A DNA stretch of 25,329 nt from an uncultured Akkermansia sp. (GCA_947585525.1 CANPXA010000005.1:1-25329); one strand, 5' to 3'. Shown: positions 1 to 7,947, counted from the stretch's first letter. Notes: generated from the letters alone by a model not told the origin. Program-made: numbers and translations.

Positions 1-10
1 TATGTTTGAC

Positions 11-78
11 ATGGTGTTTGTTTGGGTGAAACCCTATTATGAGTGTAATCGGGTCAAAGGGCAAACACCATTTTTTTT
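11..78 (+). terminator. Long-loop terminator-like hairpin at the left edge
   Basis: A 10-bp perfect stem pairs ATGGTGTTTG (11-20) with CAAACACCAT (62-71) and is followed at once by a T run through position 78. The 41-base loop holds a small inner hairpin, GGG-TGAAA-CCC region, at about 25-35. A stem followed by a T run is the usual rho-independent layout for rightward transcription, although the loop is longer than normal. The gene it would end lies outside the window. It sits about 30 bases before repeat island A. Confidence 0.4.
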
Positions 79-108
79 ATCCCTTCTCATTTTCCTATGG
101 GATGACAA

Positions 109-373
109 TGATTTACGATTTACGATTTGGATGCTAGCGCGCCGACGGCGCGGGGAGGCAAAGCGTCCGACGGCCCCGCACAGGGCGCACGCGAAGCGGG
201 CGGGCAGGACGATTGGACAAAAGCGCAGCTTTTGCCCGCAGGGCGCTGAGGTAGTGCGGTACCGAAGCGTCAAAGCGAATGCGCAGCGGAATTTTTGGAG
301 CAAGGAGAGTTGCTGGCTGGAAAGCGTTCGGAGTTACACCATGCCGTTTCTCCGGCTTTGCGACATCGTACAC
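109..373. repeat. Repeat island A (non-coding modular element)
   Basis: No gene is supported here. The left end has two ATTTACG heptamers (111-124) followed by ATTTGGATG and a GC-rich hairpin, CGCGCC-GAC-GGCGCG (138-152). Then come the module beginning GACGGCCCC (about 168-204) and the hairpin CAAAAGC-GCA-GCTTTTG (218-234) with the trailing GCCCGCAGGGC. Positions 211-273 match island E 14833-14895 at 61 of 63 bases by eye. Positions 275-348 match island D 11517-11590 in reverse orientation over 74 ungapped bases with about 8 differences. The right end is a degraded heptamer, GACATCGTACAC. Open frames that cross the island differ in frame from copy to copy and are not genes. Confidence 0.85.
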
Positions 374-413
374 GGTTAATTGGAGGTGTTAAAATGCGCG
401 GGACTTCGTACAC

Positions 414-904
414 TGTCCATCGTCCATGAATTGATTTACGATTTGGATTTTAGCGCGCTTGCGCGCGGAGATTCAATGTACAAGGCGGCTGTAAGGTCAA
501 TTAGCCAGCCCACAGGACTGCCCCGCAGGGGTGAGGAGTCGTGAGAGGCGACTCCGAAGCAAGCATCAAGACGCTCGACGGCCCCGTGTAGGGCGCACGC
601 GAAGCGGACGGTAAAAGCGGTTGGACAACGCGTGAGCGTTGCCCGTAGGGCGAGTAGGCAAAGGGGTGCCTGCGAGTCAATGGGGCGGCGCCGAGTCAAG
701 ATGGCAAACCATTGACGATTCAGCAAAGCGGTGGGTCCAGCACGGCATATCTCCGGTCGCTTTTCTTGCAGTTCCAATCCGTGATTTCATTTACCTCCTT
801 CGCATCCGCTCCGCTAGATTGCGCCAACGGCGCGGAATTTCCCAAATCGTAAATCGTAAATCGTAGATCGTAAATAGGTAAACGCATTTCCTAATGCGTT
901 TACC
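414..904. repeat. Repeat island B, downstream of nadK
   Basis: No gene is supported here. The left end carries CCATCGT and ATTTACG heptamers (417-440), then ATTTGGATTTT and the hairpin CGCGC-TT-GCGCG (454-465). The interior holds the CGACGGCCCCG module (about 574-611) and the hairpin CAACGC-GTGA-GCGTTG (626-641), followed by GCCCGTAGGGC. The right end has the hairpin GCGCC-AAC-GGCGC (821-833), four AAATCGT-type heptamers (844-871), AAATAGG and a 12-bp-arm hairpin (877-904). About 480-570 and 660-800 are less like the other islands. With island A it fills the gene-free first 948 bases. Confidence 0.85.
877..904. repeat. Outer hairpin of island B, 3' of nadK
   Basis: GGTAAACGCATT (877-888) and AATGCGTTTACC (893-904) are perfect 12-base inverted arms around TCCT. 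The core AAACGCATT/AATGCGTTT is the same as in the outer hairpins of islands C and E. It lies 45 bases past the nadK stop and could end leftward transcription, but there is no proper U run in either direction, so terminator function is only a guess. Confidence 0.7.
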
Positions 905-948
905 CTGCCCTTCCCTCGAGCCGCTCAAGGGGGGAAAGTCTGTCCTGT

Positions 949-1779
949 TTACCAGCCGAGTTTGGCGCGAAGGCGGGCGGCGTAGTCGCTGCCCGGAAGG
1001 GAGAGGAGGCGCAGGGAGACCGAGGCCTTTCGGATGGTGAGCGACGCGTTGAGAGGGATGGGGTGGGTGTTTTGCCCATCCGTTGAGAAGATGAGGGACT
1101 CTCCGGCTCGGCCCCGGCGTTCACGAGGATGCAAAGTGATTTCAACGTCTTCAGGGAGAACGACGGAGCGGTTTGTAAGACTGTGCGGGCAAATGGGAGT
1201 GAGACACATCACCCCGGCGGTAGGCCACAGCAAGGGACCGCCGGCCGACAGGGAATAGGCGGTAGATCCCGTGGGAGTCGATACGAGGACGCCGTCCGCA
1301 TGGTAGCGATTGAGCAGCGAACCGTCGAGCTCCACATCGACATCGATCATCTTGCCGGTTTGGGCGCGCATGAGAGCAATCTCGTTGAGGGCGAGGTGGG
1401 ATTCAGCAGGAGAACCAATACCGCTTGGGGTCACTTCCAACAAGGAACGTTGTTCGACATTGTAAGAAGCATTCTCGAGGGCTTCGACAAGCAGGGGAAG
1501 TTCATCACGTCCGCACGCGCTCAAGAAGCCGAGATGTCCCAAATTGACGCCGACCATAATGCAGCCGCTGCGTGCAGCCTGTTCAGCCGCGGAGAGAATG
1601 GTGCCATCGCCGCCGAGGCAGATGAGGATGGAAGGCCATTCCGGCTCAGGGGAGCACTTTCCTATCTCACGAAAGGGAAGACCGCGCTTGGTACACTCGT
1701 CTTCGAGAAGTTGCAGAGTTCGGACGCATGCACTGCTGCGATGCGGCGCAAAGATGCCAATGACCGGAAGATTTGACAT
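949..1779 (-). CDS. nadK: NAD kinase
   Basis: NAD kinase phosphorylates NAD to NADP in the cytoplasm using ATP or polyphosphate. The 276-residue length is normal for the family. GGDGT (residues 56-60) is the diphosphate-binding and catalytic motif, NE lies at 132-133, and the glycine-rich STPTGSTAYSLSAGGP segment is at 167-182, followed by the conserved LTPICPHSL. The ATG start lies 14 bases after the argB stop with no evident Shine-Dalgarno, so it is probably co-transcribed with corA and argB and is the last gene of the run. Island B begins 45 bases beyond its stop. The product assignment is firm. Confidence 0.96.
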   Translation of the reverse strand: MSNLPVIGIFAPHRSSACVRTLQLLEDECTKRGLPFREIGKCSPEPEWPSILICLGGDGTILSAAEQAARSGCIMVGVNLGHLGFLSACGRDELPLLVEALENASYNVEQRSLLEVTPSGIGSPAESHLALNEIALMRAQTGKMIDVDVELDGSLLNRYHADGVLVSTPTGSTAYSLSAGGPLLWPTAGVMCLTPICPHSLTNRSVVLPEDVEITLHPRERRGRAGESLIFSTDGQNTHPIPLNASLTIRKASVSLRLLSLPGSDYAARLRAKLGW

Positions 1780-1793
1780 GAGCGTGATGGGGC

Positions 1794-2702
1794 TTAGCGC
1801 TGCTCTCGCACGATTTCCGTGCCAACCCCTTCCGGGGTGAATATCTCAAGCAGAAGGGTGTGAGGAAGACGTCCGTCAATGAAGTGGACCTTACGAACAC
1901 CGGCATTGAGGGCTTCCATAGCGCTCTTGATCTTGGGAATCATGCCACCGGAAATAACGCCCTCAGCGATGAGTTGATTGGCCTCCCGGCGGTCGATACT
2001 CTTGATAATGCAGGAGAGATCATTCGGATCCTTGAGGAGCCCGGGGACATCGGAGATATAAATGAGCTTCACCGGCTTAAGCTCCTTGGCGAGGGCAGCG
2101 GCGGCGAGGTCGGCGTTGACGTTGAGAGCGTGGTGTGTACCCAGCTCACGAGCCAGCGGAGAGATGACTGGGATGAGTTGCAGAGAAAGAGCCTCTTCCA
2201 CACGCGAGATCTGGCAACTGATGACGCGTCCCACCATCCCGAGATCCACGGGGTTTCCCTCCTTGTCACGTTCGGTGAGTTTTTCGCCGATGAAAACGTT
2301 GGTTCCGGAGATGCCGACAGCAGAGCCACCGTTTTCGCGGATCATATCCACAAGTCCGGGGTTAATTTCGGCCGAAAGGGTTTTTTCTACAATATCGATA
2401 GCCTGGGGAGTCGTGACACGCAGCCCGTTGACGAATTTAGCCTCGAGACCGGCTTCGGCCATGGCCTTGGAGATAGCTTTTCCACCGCCGTGGACAATGA
2501 CAGGGTCAATGCCCATTGACTCCAACACCACGATGTCGCGCATAAGCGATTTCACGAGTTCCGGGTCATCCATGGCGGAACCGCCAAACTTGATAAGCAC
2601 CGTCTTATCACGGTATGCCTGCATATAGGGCAAGGCTTCAATGAGGATGTTGGCCTTGCGAATCTCCTCCTGGGGATTTTCCACCTTACGTAGAGCAATC
2701 AT
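1794..2702 (-). CDS. argB: Acetylglutamate kinase
   Basis: This amino-acid-kinase-fold enzyme phosphorylates N-acetyl-L-glutamate, the second step of arginine synthesis. KFGGSAM starts at residue 38, HGGGK at 71-75, NVNAD at 194-198 and GGMIPK at 252-257. An N-terminal stretch of about 25 residues precedes the first kinase strand, and the C-terminal segment HTLLLEIFTPEGVGTEI (281-297) is present. Both are known marks of the arginine-inhibited hexameric form, so feedback control by arginine is likely (inference). The gene starts 6 bases after the corA stop and is followed by nadK. No other arg genes are in view. Confidence 0.96.
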   Translation of the reverse strand: MIALRKVENPQEEIRKANILIEALPYMQAYRDKTVLIKFGGSAMDDPELVKSLMRDIVVLESMGIDPVIVHGGGKAISKAMAEAGLEAKFVNGLRVTTPQAIDIVEKTLSAEINPGLVDMIRENGGSAVGISGTNVFIGEKLTERDKEGNPVDLGMVGRVISCQISRVEEALSLQLIPVISPLARELGTHHALNVNADLAAAALAKELKPVKLIYISDVPGLLKDPNDLSCIIKSIDRREANQLIAEGVISGGMIPKIKSAMEALNAGVRKVHFIDGRLPHTLLLEIFTPEGVGTEIVREQR

Positions 2703-2708
2703 GGCAGG

Positions 2709-3704
2709 TCAGATGTAACGTTTAATTTTGAAGATAACGAGCGGTAACACGGCAGCCACCACCATGAGCACAAGCGAGAGCCAGAAGCCCCACGGCGTGT
2801 CCAAGAAAGGAATGTAGCGGTAATTCATGCCGAAGATACTCGCCACGAGAGTGGGCGGCAGGAAGACGATGGAGGTGATGGTAAACACCTTCACGATGTC
2901 GTTTTGTTCAATGTTGATGAGGCCGAGCACGGCATCAAGCATGAAGTTGATCTTGTTGGACAAGAAGGATGCGTATTCCGCCAGAGAGTTCACATCTCGA
3001 GAAACGGGTCGGAGAGGAACATAGAGGCTCTCGTGCGCATCCAGGCACGAGTCCTCGTTCCCGGCGAAGGTAATCATGCGCAGGAGATTCACGAGGGCAT
3101 CGCGCTGGCGGGTAATCAGGTCCCCCACCCGACCCAGCTCCTCGAGGGCATCACGCAGGTCGTCCGTATCAGGATCATTCCTCTTTTCCTTGCGGCGCGC
3201 CGCGTGGTTCGTACCAAACACCTTTTTAGAGAGCGCATCCAAAACCGTACCAAAACGCTCCAACACATCCGCTTGCCGATCCACGAGAGTTTCCAGAAGC
3301 CCGATGAAAACGAGATCCCGGTTGGTACTCTGCATACGCAAAAGCGTGTGAGAAAATACACGAAAGGAGTAGGAATCGGTGTGGCGGATGGTAATGAGAA
3401 TGCGACCCTTGAGGATGAACGTTATCTCCGATATGATCGGGTCATCAGTCTCCACCCGCGAAAGAACAGTCGTGGTCATAAACCGCGCGCCGTCCTCGCA
3501 ATACAATCGGGAGGTTGCCTCAATCTCTCGCATCTCGTCCTTGGTCGGCATCTCAACGCCGCACAACTTCTCCGCAAAAGTCAATTCCTGAGCATCGGGG
3601 GTCAGGAGGTCGATCCAAAAGATGTTCCCGTCGCGATTTTTCCAGTCCTCTGCGCCGACCGTTCGCGATATTCCGTTCTGTGACTGGGTGTATATGCGTA
3701 TCAT
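2709..3704 (-). CDS. corA: CorA-family divalent metal transporter
   Basis: An inner-membrane Mg2+/Co2+ channel of the CorA family, which works as a pentamer. It has a large acidic and helical N-terminal cytoplasmic domain and two C-terminal membrane helices (about 272-291 and 306-326). Between them lies the signature GMN (292-294), here FGMNYRYIP, followed by a short positively charged tail, KIKRYI. The 331-residue length fits. It opens the corA-argB-nadK run, and the ATG start has no clear ribosome site. Selectivity among Mg, Co, Ni and Zn cannot be read from the sequence. Confidence 0.92.
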   Translation of the reverse strand: MIRIYTQSQNGISRTVGAEDWKNRDGNIFWIDLLTPDAQELTFAEKLCGVEMPTKDEMREIEATSRLYCEDGARFMTTTVLSRVETDDPIISEITFILKGRILITIRHTDSYSFRVFSHTLLRMQSTNRDLVFIGLLETLVDRQADVLERFGTVLDALSKKVFGTNHAARRKEKRNDPDTDDLRDALEELGRVGDLITRQRDALVNLLRMITFAGNEDSCLDAHESLYVPLRPVSRDVNSLAEYASFLSNKINFMLDAVLGLINIEQNDIVKVFTITSIVFLPPTLVASIFGMNYRYIPFLDTPWGFWLSLVLMVVAAVLPLVIFKIKRYI

Positions 3705-3847
3705 TGTTACCGGGTAGGTTAAAGGCTTTTCCGTTGGCTATGCCACGCATCCGCAGAGAGTTTACTCTCTTTTTCGAGCAAAGGCAAGCCCGGAGCTCGC
3801 CCGAAATTAAAATTAGTCACCAAACCCACAGGAAGGGGTCAAACACC

Positions 3848-3869
3848 GGGCTTGCAGTGAAGCAAGCCC
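3848..3869 (-). terminator. Hairpin just downstream of tRNA-Leu
   Basis: GGGCTTGC (3848-3855) and GCAAGCCC (3862-3869) form an 8-bp perfect stem with a 6-base loop, 24 bases past the 3' end of the leftward tRNA. There is no strong U tract on that strand, so it may be a processing or weak termination signal before corA. A second copy of the word GCAAGCCC lies nearby at about 3784-3791. Confidence 0.4.
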
Positions 3870-3892
3870 TTTCCCGGCGATGGGAAGCCAAA

Positions 3893-3974
3893 TACGCACG
3901 AGAGGACTCGAACCTCCACGGAGTTACCCACTAGAACCTGAAACTAGCGCGTCTACCAATTCCGCCACGTGCGC
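3893..3974 (-). tRNA. tRNA-Leu (anticodon CAG)
   Basis: Read leftward, the acceptor arm GCGCACG (from 3974) pairs with CGTGCGT near 3894-3900, with a G-U first pair and discriminator A at 3893. The D-arm region GGCGGAATTGGTAGACGC and the anticodon loop TTCAGGT are typical of bacterial leucine tRNAs. A long variable arm follows (class II), then the T arm with GGTTCGAGTC. The anticodon CAG reads CUG. CCA is not encoded, because TT follows the discriminator. The innermost anticodon-stem pair is U-U. It lies upstream of corA on the same strand. Confidence 0.95.
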
Positions 3975-4102
3975 GTGAGCAAAACTGCGTTGTGAGTTAA
4001 GCACATTTCATGTCATCATGCAAGACTAAAATCGAAATATTGCGCAGAAAAAAAGCAGGGAGAGCGTCAATGAATTTGCTTTTCTATGCGAAGAAAGATG
4101 TG

Positions 4103-4108
4103 TAGAAT
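4103..4108 (+). promoter_or_regulatory. Possible -10 element for the lepB operon
   Basis: TAGAAT lies 11 bases before the lepB ATG and close to the consensus TATAAT. No convincing -35 box sits at the usual spacing. If used, the mRNA leader would be only a few bases long and the purine-rich AGGGGCAGGA would lie at the transcript start. The position is plausible but unproved. Confidence 0.3.
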
Positions 4109-4119
4109 AGGGGCAGGAA

Positions 4120-5340
4120 ATGCGGTGGATTCTAAGAATAGGGAACGCGGTGATCGACACGTGTCTGGCGTGGTTCACGCCGGGATGGAGAAGGAGAGGG
4201 CACGAAGCAGCGGGGCTGCTATCGCGCTACGTTCACTATTATGCCCCGAGAATAGGGGAGGAGAAGGCGAAGGGGATGGATGAAACTCTTCACGAGTTGC
4301 GGGAAGGGCTGCTGTATTGGCGGCGGGCGGAGGTTGAGAAGTATGTGAAGAAAGTACAGGAAGAGTACGGACCGGAACCGGGATTCCGCCGACCGGCAAC
4401 GGTGGAATTTTTGGAATCTCTTTTCGTTATCACGGTTGTTTTCCTGGGGATCCGGACGTATTTTGTGCAACCTTTCCGGATACCGACGAATTCAATGTGG
4501 CCGAGTTTGAACGGGATCGTGGTGCATCCCGTGGACGAGGTCCCGGGAATGGCGAAGAGACTGTGGGATGCCGTAACGCTGGGAAGTTCTTACGTGGATG
4601 AGAAAGCGGAGACGGAGAAGCAGATCGTGGGAATACGAGATGAGAGATATCTGCTGCTGTTCACGCGGACGATTCTGAGCTTTAACGATGGGAGCGAGGT
4701 GAGCATACCTGCGGCATCCGGAACCGTTCTGCAATACTTGCGAGAGACAGGGAAAATCAGCAACACCCCATACGGGGGGCGTTTTGTGCCCTACAGAGCG
4801 GGAGAAACTATCATGAGGGCGAGAGTGGACGCGGGAGACATGGTCCTGGTAAACCGTATGGCCTACCACTTCCGCAAACCACGAAGAGGGGAGACTTTCG
4901 TGTTCGACACGCGCGGAATCAACACGAATCTTTCCTCCCTCAAGGAACAAAGTCAGGGCACTCATTACATCAAACGCCTGTGTGGCTTGCCCGGGGACAC
5001 CTTGGGAATAAGCTCGCCGCACCTCCTCGTTGACGGGGCTCCCGCGCGGGAGTGGCAGATTGAGCGGGTATCGGCAGGGAAGCCGCCGTACAATCCGAGG
5101 GGATATGTAGCGCTCAGCAAGTACAGCGTTCCGATGGCGTACCTGACCGCGGGGGAAGAGATAAAGCTCTCGCGAGCTGATGAGAAACACCCGCACCTCA
5201 AAGAATATTTCGCCTTGGGAGACAACACGGAGAACTCGTTGGATTCGCGCTACTGGGGTCCCGTTCGGCAGTTCAACCTCCTCGGACCGGCTTCGTGGAC
5301 TCTTTGGCCATTTACCAAGCACTGGGGCAACATCGATTGA
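4120..5340 (+). CDS. lepB: Signal peptidase I with a large insertion
   Basis: The membrane serine protease that removes signal peptides from exported proteins (family S26). An extended N-terminal region of about 95 residues with a basic, helical character leads into a membrane helix (about 99-118). Then come box B with catalytic Ser125 in IPTNSMWP, box C VLVNRMAYHFRKPRRGE (242-258), box D with the catalytic lysine Lys285 in YIKRLCGLPGD, and box E FALGDNTENSLDSRYWG (364-380). Some 110 residues separate boxes B and C, far more than in E. coli LepB, which partly explains the 406-residue length. The ATG is preceded by AGGGGCAGGA. The next gene begins 7 bases after the stop, so the three genes from here form an operon. 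Confidence 0.93.
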   Translation: MRWILRIGNAVIDTCLAWFTPGWRRRGHEAAGLLSRYVHYYAPRIGEEKAKGMDETLHELREGLLYWRRAEVEKYVKKVQEEYGPEPGFRRPATVEFLESLFVITVVFLGIRTYFVQPFRIPTNSMWPSLNGIVVHPVDEVPGMAKRLWDAVTLGSSYVDEKAETEKQIVGIRDERYLLLFTRTILSFNDGSEVSIPAASGTVLQYLRETGKISNTPYGGRFVPYRAGETIMRARVDAGDMVLVNRMAYHFRKPRRGETFVFDTRGINTNLSSLKEQSQGTHYIKRLCGLPGDTLGISSPHLLVDGAPAREWQIERVSAGKPPYNPRGYVALSKYSVPMAYLTAGEEIKLSRADEKHPHLKEYFALGDNTENSLDSRYWGPVRQFNLLGPASWTLWPFTKHWGNID

Positions 5341-5347
5341 CTTAATC

Positions 5348-6268
5348 ATGAGCGAGATCCAAGAATCAGACGCCATCACCCGCAACGCAAAATCCAATTT
5401 GGCATTTACCTTGGTAGATCTGCCGGAGGAGAGGCGTCGCCACATGGCGCAGTTCTACGCCTTCTGCCGTATCGTGGATGACATCGTGGACGAACCTGTG
5501 ATGAACAATGAGGAGAGGCACGCGGCATTAAATCGCTGGGAGAAAATCATCACTCAAGCGGAACAGCCCACCCCGGGCATTGAGAAAGAAGTGCAGCAAC
5601 TTGTGCAGGAGATGCAGCTGGACACGGCTCCTATGCTCACACTCATCGAGGGATGTCGCAGTGATATCGAACAGAGGCAGCCCGAAACACGGGAGGACCT
5701 GTTGGCATACGCCTACAAGGTGGCATCCTGCGTGGGCATCACATCGGCGACGGTGATGGGGGCAAGCACAGCATCCCATGATTATGCGGTGGCACTGGGG
5801 TACGCGCTTCAGCTGGTGAACATTCTTCGAGACGTGCCGGAGGACAGTCGGAAGTATGGCAGGGTGTATTTACCCGCGGCAGACATGAGGCTTTTCGGGG
5901 TCACCATGGAAGACATCCGGGAGCAGAGGTACAATTACCGTATGCGGCAGTTGCTGGCCTATGAAGCGGCTCTGGCCGAGAAATTTTTTGGAGAAGCCGA
6001 GGAAAAGTACCAGGAGCTGAGTGTGGAGGATCGCAATGCGCTCATCCCCGCCCAAGCGATGAGCCTCATTTACCACACGATTTTGGAAAAGATGCAAGCG
6101 GACGAATACCGCGTGTTTGAACGGAGGTACGGGGTAGGCAATTTCCGAAAGTTATGGTTTTTGCTAAGGGCACGGATGGGTACCGTGGAGTTGCCGCTGC
6201 CGAGTCTGGCGGACTGGAACTTTATGAAAATACTCAAGGAGAAGAAAGAAACAATTGAAGAAAAATGA
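5348..6268 (+). CDS. Squalene/phytoene synthase family protein
   Basis: An isoprenoid head-to-head condensing enzyme that joins two prenyl diphosphates (C15 or C20) into a squalene or phytoene precursor. Both Asp-rich Mg-binding motifs are present: FCRIVDDIVDE (39-49) and NILRDVPEDSRKYGRVYLP (158-176). The 306-residue length fits. I chose the ATG at 5348 because it sits 7 bases after the lepB stop. An open frame in phase extends to 5180 but overlaps the lepB box D-E region, so it is not used. Which product it makes (HpnD-like squalene route or CrtB-like carotenoid route) is not decidable, as no dehydrogenase or cyclase gene is nearby. It overlaps the lipoprotein start. Confidence 0.88.
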   Translation: MSEIQESDAITRNAKSNLAFTLVDLPEERRRHMAQFYAFCRIVDDIVDEPVMNNEERHAALNRWEKIITQAEQPTPGIEKEVQQLVQEMQLDTAPMLTLIEGCRSDIEQRQPETREDLLAYAYKVASCVGITSATVMGASTASHDYAVALGYALQLVNILRDVPEDSRKYGRVYLPAADMRLFGVTMEDIREQRYNYRMRQLLAYEAALAEKFFGEAEEKYQELSVEDRNALIPAQAMSLIYHTILEKMQADEYRVFERRYGVGNFRKLWFLLRARMGTVELPLPSLADWNFMKILKEKKETIEEK

Positions 6269-6777
6269 GCAAGTTGATGAGGAAATTGTGTGTCGTTCTG
6301 CTGTCCTGTTCAGGATCGGCGGCTCTCCTTGGTTGTGCGCAACCCTCCGCCATCAAGAGCGTGGTTGATCTGCCGCTTAAAGATACGGATGTGCCGGGGA
6401 CGTCCTGGCAACTCGCCCCCATGCGAGCACATGCACAGTACGTCCTCCACGGAGCCATTTCCGGGAAAGAGCGCAGAAAGCGACTGGGAGATTATTATTT
6501 TGTGGATTGGTATGACGGGGAGCCGGAAAAGCCCGTTCGCCTGGAGATGCTCTACACGCAAGCACGCACGGTTTCCAAGATCCTTTCCGTCAGTGAAAGC
6601 ATGGATCAACCACGCCGCCGCGCAGGAATCAGAAAGACGAAATTCACCTTTAATGGGGTGGACAGAGCCAAAAAGGGGGATGTCCTCTCATGGCGGATCA
6701 ATCTCTACGTGGATGGCAAGCTCGTGGATTCCCGCCGTTCCTTCCTGTGGAAGGATGCGGCGGAGCAAACGCATTGA
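6265..6777 (+). CDS. Predicted lipoprotein of unknown function
   Basis: A 170-residue protein with a short basic start, a hydrophobic segment and a lipobox ALLGC with Cys24. It should therefore be cut by signal peptidase II and lipid-anchored facing the periplasm. I do not recognise the mature part. It has alternating hydrophobic stretches such as DYYFVDWYDGEPEKPVRLEM and SWRINLYVDGKLVDSRRSF, suggesting a beta-sandwich. The ATG overlaps the previous stop as ATGA, the third gene of the lepB operon. Its TGA stop (6775-6777) falls inside the perfect outer hairpin of island C, so the last residues may have been shaped by insertion of that element. Confidence 0.8.
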   Translation: MSKLMRKLCVVLLSCSGSAALLGCAQPSAIKSVVDLPLKDTDVPGTSWQLAPMRAHAQYVLHGAISGKERRKRLGDYYFVDWYDGEPEKPVRLEMLYTQARTVSKILSVSESMDQPRRRAGIRKTKFTFNGVDRAKKGDVLSWRINLYVDGKLVDSRRSFLWKDAAEQTH

Positions 6778-6789
6778 AAATGCGTTTGC
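6765..6789. repeat. Outer hairpin of island C over the lipoprotein stop codon
   Basis: GCAAACGCATT (6765-6775) and AATGCGTTTGC (6779-6789) are perfect 11-base arms around GAA. The in-frame stop TGA is 6775-6777. The same core arms bound islands B and E. Confidence 0.75.
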
Positions 6790-7095
6790 CATGGACGATG
6801 GACGATGGACGATTTGAATTTTAGCGCGCTACGCGCGGGGATGCGGAGCGAAAGCGCAGCGGAATTTTGAAACAACGCGTGCCGTTAATAAGAAAGCATC
6901 AGGAACTATGCCATGCCATCTTGATGGCTTTGCGACATCGTAAATCGTAAATAGGCGCACCCCCTGCCTCAGCGCCCTGCGGACAAAAGCTGCGCTTTTG
7001 TCCAACCGCACTTACCGCCCTCTTCGCGTGCGCCCTACACGGGGTCGTCAACCGTTTTGCCTCAGCGCCCTGTGGGCAGACTGCGGTCGGCGGAA
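6790..7095. repeat. Repeat island C between two convergent genes
   Basis: Left end: three ATGGACG heptamers (6791-6811), then ATTTGAATTTTAGCGCGC and the hairpin GCGCG-CTA-CGCGC (6834-6846). The centre carries a diverged reverse-orientation copy of the module seen in islands A and D (about 6850-6935), with an inner stem GCCATC-TT-GATGGC. Heptamers ACATCGT and AAATCGT with AAATAGG (6935-6955) look like the original right end. Beyond them lie inverted copies of further modules: GGACAAAAGC-TGC-GCTTTTGTCC (6981-7003, 10-bp arms) and the GGGCGCACGCG/CCCCGTGTAG module (about 7010-7045). The island overlaps the 3' end of the ROK-like gene. Confidence 0.82.
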
Positions 7096-7899
7096 GATGA
7101 GGGAAGGGACGGCTCCATGTAATTTTGAATCGGCGTTGAAACGGATGCGCCTCATGAGACGCGTGTTCCAAAGGTCCGAGTAAAGAATAACGCGCGGGGG
7201 AGAGAGTACGCAGACGGTGATCTGCACCATCCGAGCTACCATCTCTTCCACCAGAGTGTGGTCGCTATAATCCATTTCGGTCCATACCGCAGGCAGAGGC
7301 AAGAGATCCGGACGTCCGGCCGTGTACCACCTGCCGTCGCGCCACTGAGCACACTCCATCTCCCCATCCACCGGGAAAGAGATGACCAGCTCTCCGTTTT
7401 GTTCACCGTCGGCAAGACAGACCAGGCTTCTGTACTCCACCACACAGTCATAGCGAGTCTTCAAATGATCAAGCAAGTCGTGCCTGCGCTGAGAGGGCGA
7501 GCAAAAAAGTCCTATTCTCTCCACTTTCTTACCGCGCAGCAGCTCATCCAGCCAACCATCCAAACTGCTCACCTCAAGGGCGGCATACACCCTCCTCTGT
7601 TCTTTCTTGGCATTCCCGAGCAAATCCCTCAACTCCACCCGAACCTCAACCACCGACCTCTGCCTTCTGAACTCCACCCGAACCTCAACCCCGTAGTTTC
7701 CATTGTACCCATATACGATGGCAGGCCTCCCCCCTATGCTCCGCCTGCTCACCTCACGCACCTCGCCCTCCTGCAGCATACGTCGCACCTCCTTGTGTAC
7801 CGTCATCCGACTTAACTTCGCCGCCTGAGCCAACTCCGGTCCGGTCGCTTCCCGAAGCTCCCGCAACGCCCGGCGTAACTGTATGGTTGCCTTGCTCAC
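7048..7899 (-). CDS. ROK-like transcriptional regulator, 3' end inside a repeat
   Basis: The N terminus (about 8-50) is a winged helix with TGPELAQAAKLSRMTVHKEVRRMLQEGEV, followed by IGGRPAIVYGYN (55-66), the pattern joining the DNA-binding domain to the sugar-kinase-like domain in ROK repressors (NagC/XylR type). The rest (about 70-270) lacks a clear ATP-binding DxGxT motif or zinc-binding cluster, so it is probably a non-enzymatic sensor. The GTG start at 7899 is the only one possible, because in-frame stops lie just upstream. A 25-bp palindrome covers that start, suggesting autoregulation. The last 10 or so codons (SAHRALRQNG) are encoded by island C sequence, so the native C terminus was probably replaced. 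Ligand unknown. Confidence 0.75.
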   Translation of the reverse strand: MSKATIQLRRALRELREATGPELAQAAKLSRMTVHKEVRRMLQEGEVREVSRRSIGGRPAIVYGYNGNYGVEVRVEFRRQRSVVEVRVELRDLLGNAKKEQRRVYAALEVSSLDGWLDELLRGKKVERIGLFCSPSQRRHDLLDHLKTRYDCVVEYRSLVCLADGEQNGELVISFPVDGEMECAQWRDGRWYTAGRPDLLPLPAVWTEMDYSDHTLVEEMVARMVQITVCVLSPPRVILYSDLWNTRLMRRIRFNADSKLHGAVPSLIFRRPQSAHRALRQNG

Positions 7900-7922
7900 T
7901 TTGTAAATATACTTTACAAAGT
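7898..7922. promoter_or_regulatory. Perfect palindromic operator at the regulator start
   Basis: ACTTTGTAAA (7898-7907) and TTTACAAAGT (7913-7922) are perfect 10-base arms around TATAC. The site overlaps the GTG start and the end of the predicted -10 box of the ROK-like gene. That is where an autorepressor would be expected to bind. That this regulator binds it is an inference from position. Confidence 0.6.
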
Positions 7923-7947
7923 TTAAAGAAAATTTTCATCAAGTCAA
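7920..7947 (-). promoter_or_regulatory. Predicted promoter of the ROK-like gene
   Basis: On the minus strand TTGACT (7942-7947) is separated by 16 bases from TAAACT (7920-7925). Initiation near 7912 would leave a leader of about 13 bases before GTG, without a Shine-Dalgarno. The -10 shares three bases with the operator. Confidence 0.5.

Noticed and set aside
1129..1776. Long open frame antisense to nadK
   Set aside because: It is the shadow of a well-supported GC-rich gene and has no recognisable domain.
1860..3683. Long open frames antisense to argB and corA
   Set aside because: Opposite-strand genes are certain, and the antisense frames show no domains or start signals.
3755..3774. AGAGAG-TTTA-CTCTCT plus T run, rightward terminator-like
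   Set aside because: The stem is short and weak and no rightward gene precedes it.
5180..5347. Upstream extension of the squalene/phytoene synthase frame
   Set aside because: It overlaps conserved lepB coding sequence; ATG 5348 fits the family start and operon spacing.
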